A model generated the notes under the pieces. It was not told where the DNA came from. It searched no databases and saw only the letters and a program-made list of their open reading frames with translations. DNA of 64,000 nt from Aporophyla lueneburgensis (lineage: Eukaryota > Arthropoda > Insecta > Lepidoptera > Noctuidae), in contig OW028747.1 in the NCBI GenBank assembly GCA_932294355.1, positions 27,181,501-27,245,500 on the forward strand, written 5' to 3'. The stretch's first letter is position 1; the number at the start of each line of letters is the position of its first letter. Positions 1-11,821 of the stretch are shown one piece after another. The translations under genes and the position numbers were made by a program.

Positions 1-1700
1 TTTTTAAAGTAATAAATTAATACCTTTCGAGACTTTTTAAGATTCCAGATTTCGACAATTTTTCTCAGAGCTAGTCAGTTAGGAAATACCGGTACAGCTA
101 GCATCTAAAAAAAACAACGTAATTTTCTTTATGTTTATTTAATGTTCCCTTTTTAAAGTAAAATTAAGGGTGTACCACCCTGGTCCAGGCCCTGAATTTT
201 CATCCTTTTATAATTTCAAGGAGTACAAAAGTACTTCTCGGTGGCCACCATAGAATTTCCTTAATTTTCCACTGTGCAGAAACGAATGTTAGATCGACAA
301 CACCTCTCTCTATAGTCTGAACTATTTTGAAAGTCTCGTTCTGTAAAAACAAGAAAAATATACTTATTATAATAGAAGTATCAGTTTCTTAATGACAACA
401 TTATCTATACAGTTTTTGAGGAAAAAAAAACAAAAGATACAATAACATATTAAATACCTAAACTTAACGTAACATAATGCTATTTCATGTGGAAGTAATT
501 AAATTATTAGGCCAGAAAAATACATTATCTTTAGATAGGTACCGACTAATTTATAGGTATTTTGTCGCATATTGAATAAATCAATAACTTATGTATTATA
601 CATATAATTAAATTATAATCTCAGCTACTTAAATTACAATTTTAATTAAGTACTTATCGTCGAATAACAACTAAAAAAGGGAACAAAATGGCTTTAAAAG
701 AACCACGGCGGAACCCTAAAAGCTTGGATCCATAAAGGTACTTATCTAGGTAACTGACGCAAATGTGAACTAATACTACTCTCCTAATCGATCCATGTCT
801 GATTTGTATTTCACAAGTGCTAAACTATTTTACTCTTGGCTGAATTACAGGCCACATGTGAACACCCGTACAGACCTTAGTATTAAATTGAGATTAAAAC
901 TGTTCACTTGCCATCCGCCATATTCACTGCGTTACTTTGTATTATTATAAAATTTTATCTTTTAATTTTTGTTTTATTTTAGAGGATATCAATTGTAAAT
1001 ATGGATTAAAAAATAATTACACGAAAACAGTTTTTTTTTTTGGTTACTTTGTAAAAAAACGAACATATTAATTTTATTTTCATTCTAATTTTGTTGCTTT
1101 TCTTTTACTATTTAGTGGTATTCCGAGGGCGCGTGAAAATTTTGAACTAAATATGTATGGTATTTGACAGTAAAGTTACCTTCCCAATAAGATTTCAAAT
1201 ATAATAGGAGGAAATCGATGTTTTACTTACCTTAAATTTCATGTATGTATATTCTCACAAATGGCACCTGAGATCTTGAGCACACAACGATACACTTCAT
1301 GTTTTACAATTTGACAGTTCATATCAAAGAAAAATAAATAATTTAAGTTATTGCATTCCACAATTTCGCTCAGTGTGTAATTTCAACTGTATAAAAGTAC
1401 ACACAATGTACACATTCGTCTTCCTTGCTGTATAATAAGTAACACGTGCCTCATTAATCAGGCAATATGCAGCTCTTTAGGTGACTGTTACACACATAAA
1501 TGCTACTATAATGTTGTTATAATGCAATTATTTGTCAATTGGATTTCTTATACAGCTATGTGCTGAATAATTTGTGCCCAAATTAGAGTTATATCCTCTG
1601 AGGATGCGCTGTCTACGCTATTATTCAGCAACTAATGCATTCACTGTGCACTGTTAAAATGCTGTTATACAGCACTTTTGTGCTACTTGGGGAGGCAAAA
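1..1700. other. AT-rich intergenic DNA, no gene seen
   Basis: No ORF with recognisable protein character and no clear transposon end was found. There are poly-A and poly-T runs. A short inverted repeat of TGCTGAATAAT (about 1561-1571 and 1620-1630) could be a small palindrome or the remnant of a repeat. Confidence 0.6.
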
Positions 1701-1711
1701 AGGGCTATGTA

Positions 1712-1780
1712 AAGATTGTAGCGAGTTGCGTTCTGTATTCCCTGCCTACCCCTATAGGAAGAAGGCTTGAGGTAAATTAA
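1712..1780 (+). repeat. Short interspersed repeat A, copy 1
   Basis: About 70 bp built around a GTAGCnnnnnGCnTTCTG block, then CTGCCTACCCC and GGAAGAAGGC. It matches two other copies here, at 2999-3062 and 29427-29495. The family is not identified. The ends are approximate. Confidence 0.5.
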
Positions 1781-2998
1781 TTTTAGATATCTATGTGTAT
1801 AATATGTAAAATTAATTTAACTTTGGCAAAGCGAAAATGTCGATGTGTGGGTCTAAAATTAAAAACCAATCATTGAGTAAATTAAGTACTTGCTAATCGA
1901 ATATATAAAACTATAAAATATTTCACGACAGCAGAAGTAAAAAAAAAAAAAAAACTTAGAATATACTAGAATACACTTTTTCGTTCGAGTTCTAATAGAT
2001 ACTAGTCTGTATTTAATTTGCATTTAATTTAAAAGAGGTGTGTCAGAAGATTCTAATTCATTTCACGAAAAAAAACGGAGGGGGTTATCAATTCGACGCG
2101 TATATTTTTTTTTTGTTGGTTTTTTTTATTACAGGAAGTACTTAAGAATGTAAGATTAATGGTATTTCAATCATATGAAAAAACTGTGATAGAGGATTTC
2201 CGTTCACATAGTAGGTCATTTTAATAATGTTTATATTCGCAGCCGTATCTAGAATGAAGATAATGGAAGTGGCAGCAGAGAAGCACAGAAATTAGAAGAC
2301 TCTACGGCAATTTTTTTTTCTAGAGAGAGACTATTGAAGTTTGAAGACTACAATTAACTCTATGTAAAAAGATCGCCATCATCAGAAAATATTGATTTCC
2401 CAACGAACAAAATCTGTATAAAATAAAGTCAATATTCTTTTTTCCATTTTTAAATGACTGTTTTCGGAAAACCCGGACCGGACACGCCCTTTGATTTTTA
2501 GACCACACAACATAAAGGTTAATGACCTTGAAACCTAGATCGCAAAAGCATCATCTATCTCGCTCATTGGATTTTTCTACAATTTCCTAATAAAAATACG
2601 TTACTCATTTATGTTAATTTCCTGCTCGGTAGTAACGGTTACGGCTGGTATGCGCAAGTGCATGTACGTATGTGTGAGTGACGTATATTTGTGGGTGACG
2701 CATCGTAGTGTGAGTGCTGCTGACGCATCGCTGTGGTGTGAAAGTGAGGCGCACGCGCTGCTCGAGTGATCGGGGAGGGATCGAGTTGGAGGAGGTAGCG
2801 AGGTCACGGAATTGGACTTTGGACTGTGGGTGGAGAATTACGTTTTTGTGTTCTGGCTATGATAATGACTCTTCTGGTAAAATGGTAGGATGTAGCTTTA
2901 ATGTTCAGGCAAATAGAAAGATAGGAAAGACATTTTTTAATTTTAAACCCTTGTGTATTTAAGCATTAACTATGATCACTTACAAAAATGTCTAGATC
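1781..2998. other. Intergenic; weak 82-aa ORF only
   Basis: Mostly AT-rich. A GC-richer patch at about 2630-2850 contains GACGCATCG twice and an 82-codon ORF (2714-2962, +) with no recognisable domain. It could be an untranslated exon or promoter of an unseen gene, but nothing in the sequence proves this. Confidence 0.35.
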
Positions 2999-3062
2999 GT
3001 AGCAGGGGGCATTCTGTGGTTTCTGCTTATCCCCATGGGAAGGTGTGAGCTTATGTATGTAC
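2999..3062 (+). repeat. Short interspersed repeat A, copy 2
   Basis: Shares GTAGCAGGGGGCATTCTG and the following CCCCATGGGAAGG with the copies at 1712 and 29427. Unclassified. Confidence 0.5.
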
Positions 3063-3125
3063 TAAAAAAATGTCTGCATCACTAATATTACATAAAATAA
3101 AATGAAAAACAAAGATATTTACATT

Positions 3126-3330
3126 GGGGTTACGAGTGCTACGACGTAACCGACGCATGCTACGCAGCTACGGCGCGCGGCGTATCGCTACGTCGCCATG
3201 GTGACGTAGCAGGTCACGTGACCGGCTACGCCCCAAGTTCACGGCGTTTCTTGGAACTCCTTTGTGTGTTGTTTTGCGTAACTTGTGTAACTTCAGTAAG
3301 TGTATCGATTGGTTTTTTTTTTAAGTAAAG
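3126..3330. other. CpG-rich patch with CTACG repeats and palindromes
   Basis: A local CpG-rich island in AT-rich DNA. It has many CTACG/CGTAG words, an almost perfect palindrome centred on CGCCATGGTG (GCTACGTC to GACGTAGC) and the perfect palindrome GGTCACGTGACC. It could be a distal promoter or enhancer, or the GC-rich head of an old transposon. Similar CTACG words occur at 22766-22840 and just upstream of the host exon near 33985. Confidence 0.35.
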
Positions 3331-4165
3331 TTATCAAATTTTATGTTTTGGTGGGTTGATGTATTGCATCATAAAAAATCTGTTTTAGTAAAAATAAATT
3401 AATACAAAGCTAGATGAAATGTTTTATTTTCATTGTTTGTTACAACCAGAAACCATATAGTATAATTTTATTGTTCTGTTTATATTTTGTGTAATAGTCC
3501 GAATGAAATATTAAAAAATTAAATTAAAAACCAAACTGTTTCCTACTCAAAACATTTATTTTAATTAACCCATTTGCTAATCTTAGGCACTTTTGTCGTG
3601 TCAAATGAGTCGGTAATTTAGAAAACTGAATCCAGTTACCCATACCAAATCTCAGTAGGATCCTAAGGAGGAAAATGGGAAAGAAACTCCATGGACACCC
3701 CTTTAAATTATATTGTTACAACATATTAGTGAAATCATTAATGACGTAACTAATATTATGAGCGACTGTCGAACTCTTGCAATATTTAAACCAGAGTGAA
3801 AGAGGACTATCTTGCAATTATGACCAAGTGTCATAATTATAATTATACATATTTTAGAAGTATGTATGCGTCTCATAATATGAAATGTTTTTGATTTTAT
3901 GTATTTTCTTTTCTCTTCTAGTCTTACCACGTTGTCTAAATATTTAAAAAGATCTCCTATCGAGGGTATGCTGGGAGATATTTGTTTAGAAATAAGTTTC
4001 ATCTGAACGTATCTTTCTGTTACTTTCTTCTTGCCTGCTTATGTGTAAAGAGTCACCAAAATAGATAAGTAACTTATAGTTGAAGTATAGTAAGAAACCT
4101 ATGAATGTTTTCCAATAAAATTAAATTTAATTAATAGGAAAAAAAAAAACGGTCGATCTATAAAA
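3331..4165. other. Unique AT-rich DNA, nothing recognised
   Basis: A 99-codon ORF on the minus strand (3703-4002) is hydrophobic and low-complexity, with no family resemblance. It is treated as chance. Confidence 0.5.
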
Positions 4166-4170
4166 TTAAA

Positions 4171-4377
4171 CTACCCTTTGCCATCGGCTTCGCCCGCGTG
4201 GAGGTTGAAAATTATCTCGCGGGAACGTACTACCGGGATAAAAAGTACCCTATATGTTAATTCAGGTTACTAACTATCTGTGTGCCAAATTTCATCTAAG
4301 TCCGATTAGTCGTTTTTGCGTGAAAGAGTAACAAACATCCATACTCACAAACTTTCACATTTATAATATTAGTAGGA
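4171..4377 (-). mobile_element. Non-autonomous Helitron, decayed 3' end
   Basis: Read on the minus strand, it starts with TCCTACTAATATTATAA and ends with the hairpin stretch CCACGCGGGCGAAGCC plus a degraded CTAG. The core resembles the copies at 15432 and 33151. Helitrons transpose by rolling circle and leave no target duplication. This one is too short to code for anything. Confidence 0.75.
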
Positions 4378-4379
4378 TT

Positions 4380-5105
4380 TCATTCGAAAACCTCAATCAG
4401 TTTCTTACTAAACTTCCACTATATCCAACGACCCTCCCTGGATACTAACAGTAGTGATACTCAATTCGATTTATTTCAATTCAATTCATTTATTTATTGT
4501 CTCTTCACAATATTGATTTCCTTAAAATGAACCATGTTTATGACAATATTTTATTCCAACACTGTAAGAGACTGGCCTGAAGTAGGTTTAAAACTTTAAC
4601 GCCAATCATCGTGACTCGCTACAATCGTATCACTTGTACCACACATCGATCACGTATGTGATGTAAACAAACTGGTTCGTCTACACATGTGTGGGTGGTG
4701 TTTGGGGAAACCACGCGGCTGACGTCGCGATAACGCGATCATTGTTATCAGTTATCACGGTGTTAACAGGTTAAAGGTCGCTTTGACCAACTGTGGTCAA
4801 GGGTGACGTCAGAATTAGAATATTGTGGTACAAACTATAATTACATTTGATTTAGTTATGAAGATGAGGCAGGAAGGAGTATCATGTTGCTCAGTAAGAA
4901 GGTTGTGGAGGAGAGATTGGCAGTCAATCTGTGTAAAATATATTCAGCTGGCAACTGGATGCCGATGCCAATTTAGTTGGGAGATAGGAACACTAGTAAG
5001 TGAAGTTTAAAAAGCTTCCTCTTTCCTACTATACTGCTGTGCCTGACAGGGTCCAAAATGATCCCAATAATTCAAAGTCTCTGTTAAGAACACACTAGCC
5101 TCGTA
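4380..5105. other. Unique intergenic DNA
   Basis: No gene or repeat boundary was recognised. A GC-richer part lies at about 4670-4820. The 61-codon ORF at 4825-5010 has no recognisable domain. Confidence 0.5.
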
Positions 5106-5107
5106 AT

Positions 5108-5335
5108 TTCAGCCAAAAGACCTCCATTACAGGACATAAGTCTCCCCAAATGGGGGATGCGATAGTCGCCATGCTTGGAAGGCGGGTTGGCGATCGCAGT
5201 ATGGTGGTAAAATGCATAGAGAACGCTGCTGCCCATTCTTTAGTAAGTCCCTCAGTCGCTTTCTACGACACCCACGGGAAGAAATGGGGTGGTGGTATTC
5301 TTTACGTCCGGCACCACACGGTCCAGCAACACACT
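5108..5335 (-). mobile_element. RTE-tailed SINE-like element
   Basis: A copy of the roughly 210-bp family that reads, 5' to 3', TTCTTCCCGTGGGTGTCGT, GCGACTAAGGGACTTACTAG, TTTTACCACCATACTGCGAT and GTCCAGCAGTGGACGTCTTT, then an (ATG)n tail. Its last 50-60 bp match the 3' end of the RTE LINEs in this window, which suggests it borrows their retrotransposition machinery. Confidence 0.8.
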
Positions 5336-5344
5336 TTGAAGCAA

Positions 5345-6600
5345 TCAATGGTTGAGTATTGAAATAGGGCGTGGTTTAGTTCGAACTCAACACGTCCACA
5401 CGCGGTGTGCATGCGCCGGCGGCGTGATCAGCGTACGTCATCAGAACGGAGGCGCGGCGCGACACCAACACAAGCCTGATGTAAATGGTAACCATCGTGT
5501 ATAGGTACACCAATCGCTGGCAACATAACCAGTATAACCTGGCCTCGTATTCTATTGTAATTTCGTACCACGTTAGGCCAGCTCCAGGTTGACGATGTGT
5601 GGTCAGCTGTGCCAGAGGTATAGCTGGTGGTCAAGCTGTAACGTTGTATGTCAGCTGTGCAATATCAAAACCCGGTATCTGCATAAAACTAATTTTACAG
5701 GAGAGCCGAAAAACGATTTCTGATTTCTCTAGATCGGTTCGTCGGGTCGGTTTCCGACTTTGTGTAAATTCGTATTTGACTAATTTCTGGGAGTTTTTGC
5801 TAGCTTAGTATGTGGAGGGTGGTCTGTAAGGTCGAAATTGCAAAAACATCCGTTTTAAAAAAATGTCAGATACTAGGTTTTGAAATTGAACAGCTGATGT
5901 ATTTGTGACGCCAGCTACCATACCCTCCAAATTGGTAGACAGTTAAGTAGTATGTGGCAATATGGTATGGTTGTAATACTTCCCTGTACGTTCTCCTTTA
6001 TCAAAGGCTCTCGGTACTATTTTTATTTGTCTTTGATTTATTTGGGGACCCTAGGGATCCTGGAAAGCGTACGAAGAACTGAAGCGAACTCGCAGAGGAA
6101 GGACCAACCGACGATTATAACTATATGAACTATACAAATACACCCAAGGACAACTCCTGTTTGGCACAGGACTACTGTAGAACATGGAAACTTATTATTA
6201 TTTCCTTGATTGCAATTTAAGCATACATTTAAAAGTATTCACAAAATAGGAGTCTAACGGTATCGTGAATAAGGTTCATGTTCCCGGCGATCAGGGCTCC
6301 AGAGACAGGAACCTCCTTACAAATAACTATACAAGCCATGTCTAGATGTATCACTTTATTATTATAACTCCTGATTATAGAAAAACCTGTTCTTTTTTTA
6401 AAGTCAGTAAGTATATGAAGAAAAAATAAAACAACACCAATGGAGTGAGTGCTGAATACGTAGTTGGCTGAACACATAGAAAAAAAGCTTTTAATCAAAT
6501 TGCTGCATTAGCCTACATCGCTATTTACGCTGGGAATTACCAATATGGCAATAGACAAATGTTTGTGTGTTTTATTTTATCCCATTTAATAATATGACTC
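5345..6600. other. Unique intergenic DNA
   Basis: No convincing coding region. A CpG-richer stretch at 5385-5460 is unexplained. Confidence 0.5.
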
Positions 6601-6605
6601 TTGTC

Positions 6606-6790
6606 TCTACTAGTGGTCGTAAGCGCAATTGCTAAACGTTGACGCTTGGGTTCGATACCCGGGTGTGCAAAGCATGTGGAGTGACTTCGGTCCATTCCTT
6701 AGTGAGGGGAATATAGACATTAAGTTGACTTAACTTTTAAGACAATAGGCTCGTCCCCTATTACAAGGGATTTAAATATGACTATCAAAA
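6606..6790 (+). mobile_element. tRNA-derived SINE
   Basis: The head has a tRNA-like pol III B box, GGGTTCGATACCC, at 6648-6660, and an A-box-like TAGTGGTCGTAAGC about 35 bp upstream. A non-tRNA body follows. The distance between boxes and the lack of an intact cloverleaf argue for a SINE rather than a tRNA gene. The 3' end is uncertain. Confidence 0.6.
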
Positions 6791-7371
6791 TATGTGTGTA
6801 CTATGTACTCTTCTGCGTTTCCCTTTGAAGAAAACAAGCGTAATGTAACATTAAAATAGCACTTTATTACACTATATTACTGCGTATATTGTACACGTAG
6901 TGCTAGCGTGCTATCTTGACACTAACTGGTACTTTGCCGGCTCTGTGTCTGACGCAATAGTGGCATGATGAAAAACCTGTCGTTTGTGTATGACAGTGAG
7001 TCAGTGATATTGAATCATAAACGAGATAGTTAACTAGCAATAAATATTAAATAAATGGCAATATCTCAACTAGTGAGGGAATTGTGATGCCAAATTGTCA
7101 GTTGAAGTTGTAACAAACTAAAATTTACTAGAGGGAACCCTTTTCTTATAACTACATATTTCAGGAAAAGATCATTCAATGGGATTAAATTAATTAAGAG
7201 GGAGTGTATTAATGAATTTAATATTCTTATTCCATAGTCATAATTTTTAAGGTCGCTAATCATATTTTAATCAATATTATAACCAATCAGTGGCCTGCAT
7301 ATAGCAAAAAAGCGGAAGATAATTTGTATTTCGCGGGCTTTCTGTTTATAGACAGTCAGTCTTACTAAGGG

Positions 7372-7485
7372 GGGTATACGTTACCCAGTTAGAGTTGTAG
7401 AGGTCTGATAGGCAGTTGCTCCATGTGAAGTATGTACTGGCATTCAGATGCAACTGGTTATACTGGGTGCCAGAAAAGGCTTGAC
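7372..7485 (+). repeat. Degenerate 5S-SINE tail
   Basis: Contains worn versions of the blocks GAGGTCAGATAGGCAGTC, CTCCATGTAAAATACTGG and GGTTAGACTGGAAGCC that form the 3' half of the 5S-derived SINE (best copy at 31391-31655). Confidence 0.55.
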
Positions 7486-7489
7486 AGAT

Positions 7490-8540
7490 TGATTGTTTTT
7501 TGTTAATAGAGAAAAATAATTTTATTTACTTTTAACAATTGATTGACTGGAGCAATGAGAGCTCATTGACCACAAAAAATTTAGAACTATGTATTTCTAT
7601 TGTTTTGTGTTTGTAATTAAAGACAACATAATCTTTTAACTATCGACTTCCTATCTTGTCTTTGACAATATCAAATTACAGACTGATACCATAAATGTAC
7701 ATTTTAATTACTCGAGTGACACCAAACTTATAATTACCAATACTAGAACAGAACTATTAATAAAAACAATACCCAAATTATGTATTGAATAAGGAAAACA
7801 TTGGAAACTGTACACGGCTCGTCACGCTTGGCTACATGCTAAGCGTTCGTGTTGCGTGTGCGCATAGTGTGTGTTTATGTGTGTTTACGTCCTGTGTGCA
7901 TGACAACGTGTGTGTGACTGTGTGTGTGCTGGGTGTGTCCGTTGACAGGTCAGCTCTTTTTATTGTGAGCGCAAAAAAGGTGGGTGTTTTAATGCAATTT
8001 TTATTAAAAGTTGTAACTGTGAATGTGTCACGGTACTAACTCGTTGCTTTGTATTTTTGTGGGGTTTGGCAGAGACAAAACTGTGATTGTTAGTATTGTT
8101 TTATGTCTAACTAGTCATTAATTTAGCTTACTGCTATACTTACTGCTATATATAAATAAAGCTAGGAAGGATAAGCTTCTTCGAATGAATACTACTAAAA
8201 AATCAACAATTTACAAACACCTAGAGTTCACACTGCACCTATGAGTGCAGTGTGTTGGCGTAAAACCACAGATTACCTAACCACTGTTATAACTTTACGG
8301 TAAGTGAAAACACGTTCATGATAACTTTTTAGTCTAGAACCTACGTGATCGTTTGAGTGACGTCACGACTCCAAGTGTCATGGTACAGGGGCAGGCGGGA
8401 GGCAGAAAGTTCAAACTTCTTTACCCAAAAATTCAGTTGCGTGAACTCCACTCATTGACGCAATCGTAAGATCACCAAAAACACAGGTGACAGGGCTTGC
8501 GGCGCAGGATGGAAGGTTTCCCATTGTTTGTGAGTAGGTG
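7490..8540. other. Intergenic DNA, no gene
   Basis: A TG-rich low-complexity stretch at about 7850-7940 gives a chance 84-codon ORF. From 8340 to 8540 the DNA is more GC-balanced and leads up to the hAT element. Nothing else was recognised. Confidence 0.5.
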
Positions 8541-8769
8541 CTTCAATATGCAGCGGCGGCCTTACCCATTGCGAGGCTCCGGGCGGCAGGTCTTTGCGAG
8601 GCCCTTTGTCCTTGGTGAAAAGTATGTGATGCGAAAGTAGGTCTGGTTGTATGATTTAGTTATTTGTCATGTTTGACGAGAAATGCTAAAGTTATACAAA
8701 TAAATAAAATTGGATTTTAATATATTTTAAATTGAAAGTTTTACAAAATTAACAAATACAGAGATAATT

Positions 8770-9075
8770 AATTTTAAAATTGATGGTTGCGGCTTTTCCT
8801 AAGAATAAAATCTTTAATTAAACCAGAATAATCTTACGAATGAGCAACGTCATTTTCTATAGAAAGAATAGCAAGATCTGAAAGCCGATCTTGTGTCATC
8901 GAATTCCTCAAATATGTTTTAATAATTTTAAGCCTCGAAATCTACTCTCAGCAGACGCAAATGTAACAGATGTGGTGGCTACAATTCTCAGGACTATTTC
9001 GATGGTGGGGTAAATTCCGTTTTATTTTTTATTAATTATTTTAGCACCGAGATAATGTCGTCGTTTCCTTCATAC
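8770..9075 (-). pseudogene. hAT transposase C-terminal dimerisation region, broken
   Basis: On the minus strand the frames read as the C-terminal hAT dimerisation domain of ZMYM1-like transposases. Visible pieces are YPTIEIVLRIVATTSVTFAS, then AESRFRGLKLLK, then a frameshifted match to the usual LAILSIEND region. Stops and frameshifts interrupt it. The domain normally pairs transposase monomers near the C-terminus, which fits its place at the left end of a minus-strand element. Identity at domain level is fairly sure. The exact subfamily is inference. Confidence 0.75.
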
Positions 9076-9083
9076 ACACATCA

Positions 9084-9998
9084 TTATTTCAGCCAAAAGA
9101 CGTCCACTGCTGGACATAGGCCTCCCCAAGCACCGCCACTTCGACCTGTTCTGTACTTCTCGCATCCAAGGTATTCCTGCGGCCTTCACTAGGTCATCGG
9201 TCAATCTTGTGGGAGGCCTTCCAACGCTACGACTTCTAGTACGCGGTCGCCACTCCAGAACCTTCCAACCCCATTAGCCATCTGTTCTGTGAGCAATGTG
9301 TCCTGCCCACTGCCACTTAAGTTTGGCAATCTTTCGGGCTATGTCGGTTACCTTAGTTTTCCTACGGATCTCATAATTTCTGATTTGATCACGTAGGGAA
9401 ACTCCAAGCATAGCCCTCTCCATTGCTCTTTGCGTGACTTTTAGCCTTCTTATGAGGCCTATTGTGAGCGACAACGTCTCAGTGCCATATGTCATCACTG
9501 GCAACACACACTGGTCAAAGACTTTTGTCTTGTGACAGTGCGGTAAGTGGGACGAGAAGATATTGCGTAGCTTCCCGAACGCTGCCCAGCCGAGTCGGAT
9601 TCGACGATTGACCTCTTTCTCAAAGTTGGACCTACCTAACTGGACAGTCTGTCCTAGGTACACATGTTCGTCCACAACTTCGAGTGTAGCGCCTGCGATC
9701 TTCATTGGAGTTGGTATCACATGATCATTGAACACGGCCTTTATCTTGTCCATGTTCATCCTAAGACCCACTCTTTCGGAAGCTCTACTGAGGACATTGA
9801 GCATTGTAATTAGGTCCTCCATAGTCTCAGCCATGACAACTATATCATCGGCAAACCGAAAGTGAGTGATGTACTCGCCATTGATGTTGATGCCAGCCCC
9901 TTTCCAGTCCATAACCTTGAAGACATACTCCAGTGCAGCGGTGAACAGTTTCAGAGAGATGACGTCTCCCTGTCTCACCCCTCGCTGCAGAAGGATAG
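9084..9998 (-). pseudogene. 5'-truncated RTE-clade LINE reverse transcriptase
   Basis: The main open part is 234 codons (9274-9978). It begins in the RT fingers/palm with RQGDVISLKLFTAALE and holds the catalytic FADD box at residues 42-45. A thumb and linker region follows (RIRLGWAAFGKLRNIF, then VLPVMTYGTETL, then WQWAGHIAHRTDG). A TAA stop ends this frame in what other copies read as RTDGRWGR. Homologous coding sequence continues to the 3' end, where GTCCACTGCTGGACATAGGC precedes a decayed ATG-type tail near 9084. The first half of ORF2 (endonuclease and N-terminal RT) is missing, as expected of 5'-truncated target-primed insertion. It lies inside the hAT element and is the younger of the two. 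Confidence 0.88.
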
Positions 9999-10021
9999 GT
10001 TCATGAAACCAAATATGCTCT

Positions 10022-10240
10022 CATGATGTTTTAGTGCCTCAAACCCAGGATGGCAGCTTGCGCGCACATTGTCGACAATGACATAAAAATAGTTTATTTT
10101 GAAAATCTCTTCCGCATTCAATTCATGAGCTTCATCTTCCCCTTCATAGTCAAAATACTTTTTTTACGTCGTCTTCTGGCTTCTTTGAACTGTCTGTCAA
10201 TATCATTTTCCTCGGCTATTTCTCGCTTATTTATGTTTTG
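10022..10240 (-). pseudogene. hAT transposase N-terminal-side fragment, broken
   Basis: Minus-strand translation with frameshifts gives NAEEIFKINYFYVIVDN and HPGFEALKHHESIFGFMNL, a segment characteristic of ZMYM1-like hAT transposases between the N-terminal region and the RNase H-like core. It stops at the RTE insertion near 9998-10005. About 400 residues that should join it to the C-terminal piece at 8770-9075 are absent, so an internal deletion preceded or accompanied the LINE insertion. Confidence 0.7.
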
Positions 10241-10594
10241 AATGAATGACTTAGTTAACTAACTTTATTTTAATTTATCATAATGTTATAACCATTATTA
10301 ATAATTAAGGATCAAAATCAAAAGCTTTAAATAAAAAAAATATAGTTAAAAAAATCATTTTTTTTAAATTCCCTTGGGTTGTTGCGCGAGGCCCCTGCAA
10401 GAGCGAGGCCCCGGGCGATTGCCCTGTTCGCCACCCCCTAAGGCCGCCTCTGTCAATATGCATTTGAGATCTGAGCCGTCCGTGAACCCCATCTGTCGTG
10501 ATTGTCTTTTTTCTGGCCGAATTGGGTTTAAAGTCTATTTAGGCTTTTCGAAGTCGGCACGGCAAGTAGGTTATATTAAGAGGATTTATATAAC

Positions 10595-10762
10595 AACGTG
10601 TAGAGTTGGAAGGCCTCCCACAAGGTGGACCGATGACTTTGTGGAGGCCGCAGCATCCGCTGGATGCGGGAAGCACAAAACCGGTCGAAGTGGCGGAGCT
10701 TGGGGAAGGCCTATGTCCAGCAGTGGACGTCTTTCGGCTGAAATGATGATGATGATATCACA
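10595..10762 (+). mobile_element. RTE LINE 3' terminus
   Basis: Encodes the end of RTE ORF2 (VGRPPTRWTDDFVEAA) and then the shared 3' end GTCCAGCAGTGGACGTCTTT with an (ATG)n tail (ATGATGATGATGAT at 10743-10756). It lies just outside the hAT element in opposite orientation to the RTE copy at 9084, giving an inverted pair about 1.5 kb apart. Confidence 0.8.
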
Positions 10763-10887
10763 ATGTATTTGTGGTTACAATGAGGATTGCGGTCTCTAAG
10801 CCGCCATTCTTGATGATAATGGCAAAATTACACATACTTGTACATTTCTACTATTATTACTGTAGGCGTATATTCCACAACCAAATC

Positions 10888-11000
10888 CAAAGTCATTTAA
10901 TCAAACTAGGCTGAGAGTCAGCACTTTTTGAACGTAAAAGTTACATAATACAGTCCCCAAAAACGCCTGTCCTTCAGGTGGTATTCAGTGAAGGACTGGG
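10888..11000 (-). mobile_element. Non-LTR 3' tail, TTTTGAT-type
   Basis: Contains AAACTAGGCTGAGAGTCAGC and CACTTTTTGAACGT, shared with copies at 20563, 30008, 31312, 40317 and 12095. In better copies the 3' end carries (TTTTGAT)n, a microsatellite tail typical of some LINEs and of SINEs that use them. The LINE clade cannot be fixed from this tail. Confidence 0.65.
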
Positions 11001-11164
11001 ATATTGATATTCAACTGCATCTGTATCTTAATCGTGTCAAACACTATTTATGATTCAGAATCTGAATCATTCTGAAGATCATTGCTTTAATCCATGCCTA
11101 TGTTCGAAAATATTGTCAGCTTAGCAACGTAAACAGCGCCATGAATGTTGTGGAACGCAATTTC

Positions 11165-11215
11165 CTCTCTGGTTATACTGGAAACCGATCCCAGCATAAT
11201 TGGAAAGAGTTTAGT
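11165..11215 (+). repeat. Degenerate 5S-SINE tail scrap
   Basis: CTGGTTATACTGGAAACCGA followed by a worn CCCAGCATAATTGGAAAGA resembles the SINE block GGTTAGACTGGAAGCC plus CCCAACATAGTTGGGAAA. Confidence 0.45.
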
Positions 11216-11501
11216 TGGATGAAGTTTTCCAGTGATGGACTTAATAGAGCTTCAAAATCTTCATGGTATTTACTAGAGGTTTAATTATTATTTAAATATA
11301 GATAAATGTTCTAATACCTATACATAATATTGTTTAATTGCCCTATTTATTTAACGCAATCTGGTTTTCTACAAAAACAGGAAACTATGCACAGTTTATT
11401 ATTATTTATTGTGATGAACAATAGTGATAACAAAAGACTATTATTATGTGTTATTGTGAAATAATTATTGTAGTACCGACCCATGTTTATTATTATACCT
11501 A

Positions 11502-11570
11502 CTAGCTGACCCAACAGTCTTTGGCCTGTCCATAATAATTTAAACAAAAATTCCACAGTAAAAAAGTATC
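11502..11570 (-). mobile_element. Helitron 3' end fragment
   Basis: Read on the minus strand it ends GGGTCAGCTAG followed by T, the same 3' terminus as the Helitron at 25132-25391 (GGGTCAGCCAGT). Its 5' limit is not visible. Confidence 0.45.
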
Positions 11571-11821
11571 AAAAAACCTGCCAGTATATAAAGTAAAATT
11601 TGAAAAAAGCGTACTAAAAATAAATTTGACACTCTTAATATTTTGTATAAACTAAATTATACAGTCGGCGTTCATGCATTAAAGTTCTTTCTTTTTATAT
11701 TAATGTGGATGCCAAAAATAAATGTCATTTTATTGTTGTAAATTGGTTCAATAAAGCATTTTTACACGTAAAAACTAAATTATGTTTTTAAAACTACATG
11801 AGATTAGTGTTTCTTATCTGA

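Larger units (their letters stand above)
8551..10452 (-). mobile_element. hAT transposon with 8-bp target duplication
   Basis: Both ends are visible. The left end is CAGCGGCGGCCTTA. The reverse complement of the right end is CAGAGGCGGCCTTA, so the inverted repeats differ by one base in 14. The element is flanked by the identical 8-bp sequence TCAATATG at 8543-8550 and 10453-10460, the duplication length of hAT elements. Transposase remnants lie on the minus strand at both sides, and an RTE LINE (9084-9998) sits inside. The middle of the transposase is missing, so the copy is dead. Confidence 0.92.

Noticed and set aside
6606..6680. A tRNA gene
   Set aside because: A and B boxes are present but no cloverleaf can be drawn, and a repetitive body follows. 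The same holds for 41738-41800.
7785..8039. 84-codon ORF with cysteine-rich look
   Set aside because: It comes from a TG-rich low-complexity tract, and the cysteines follow from TGTGTG coding.
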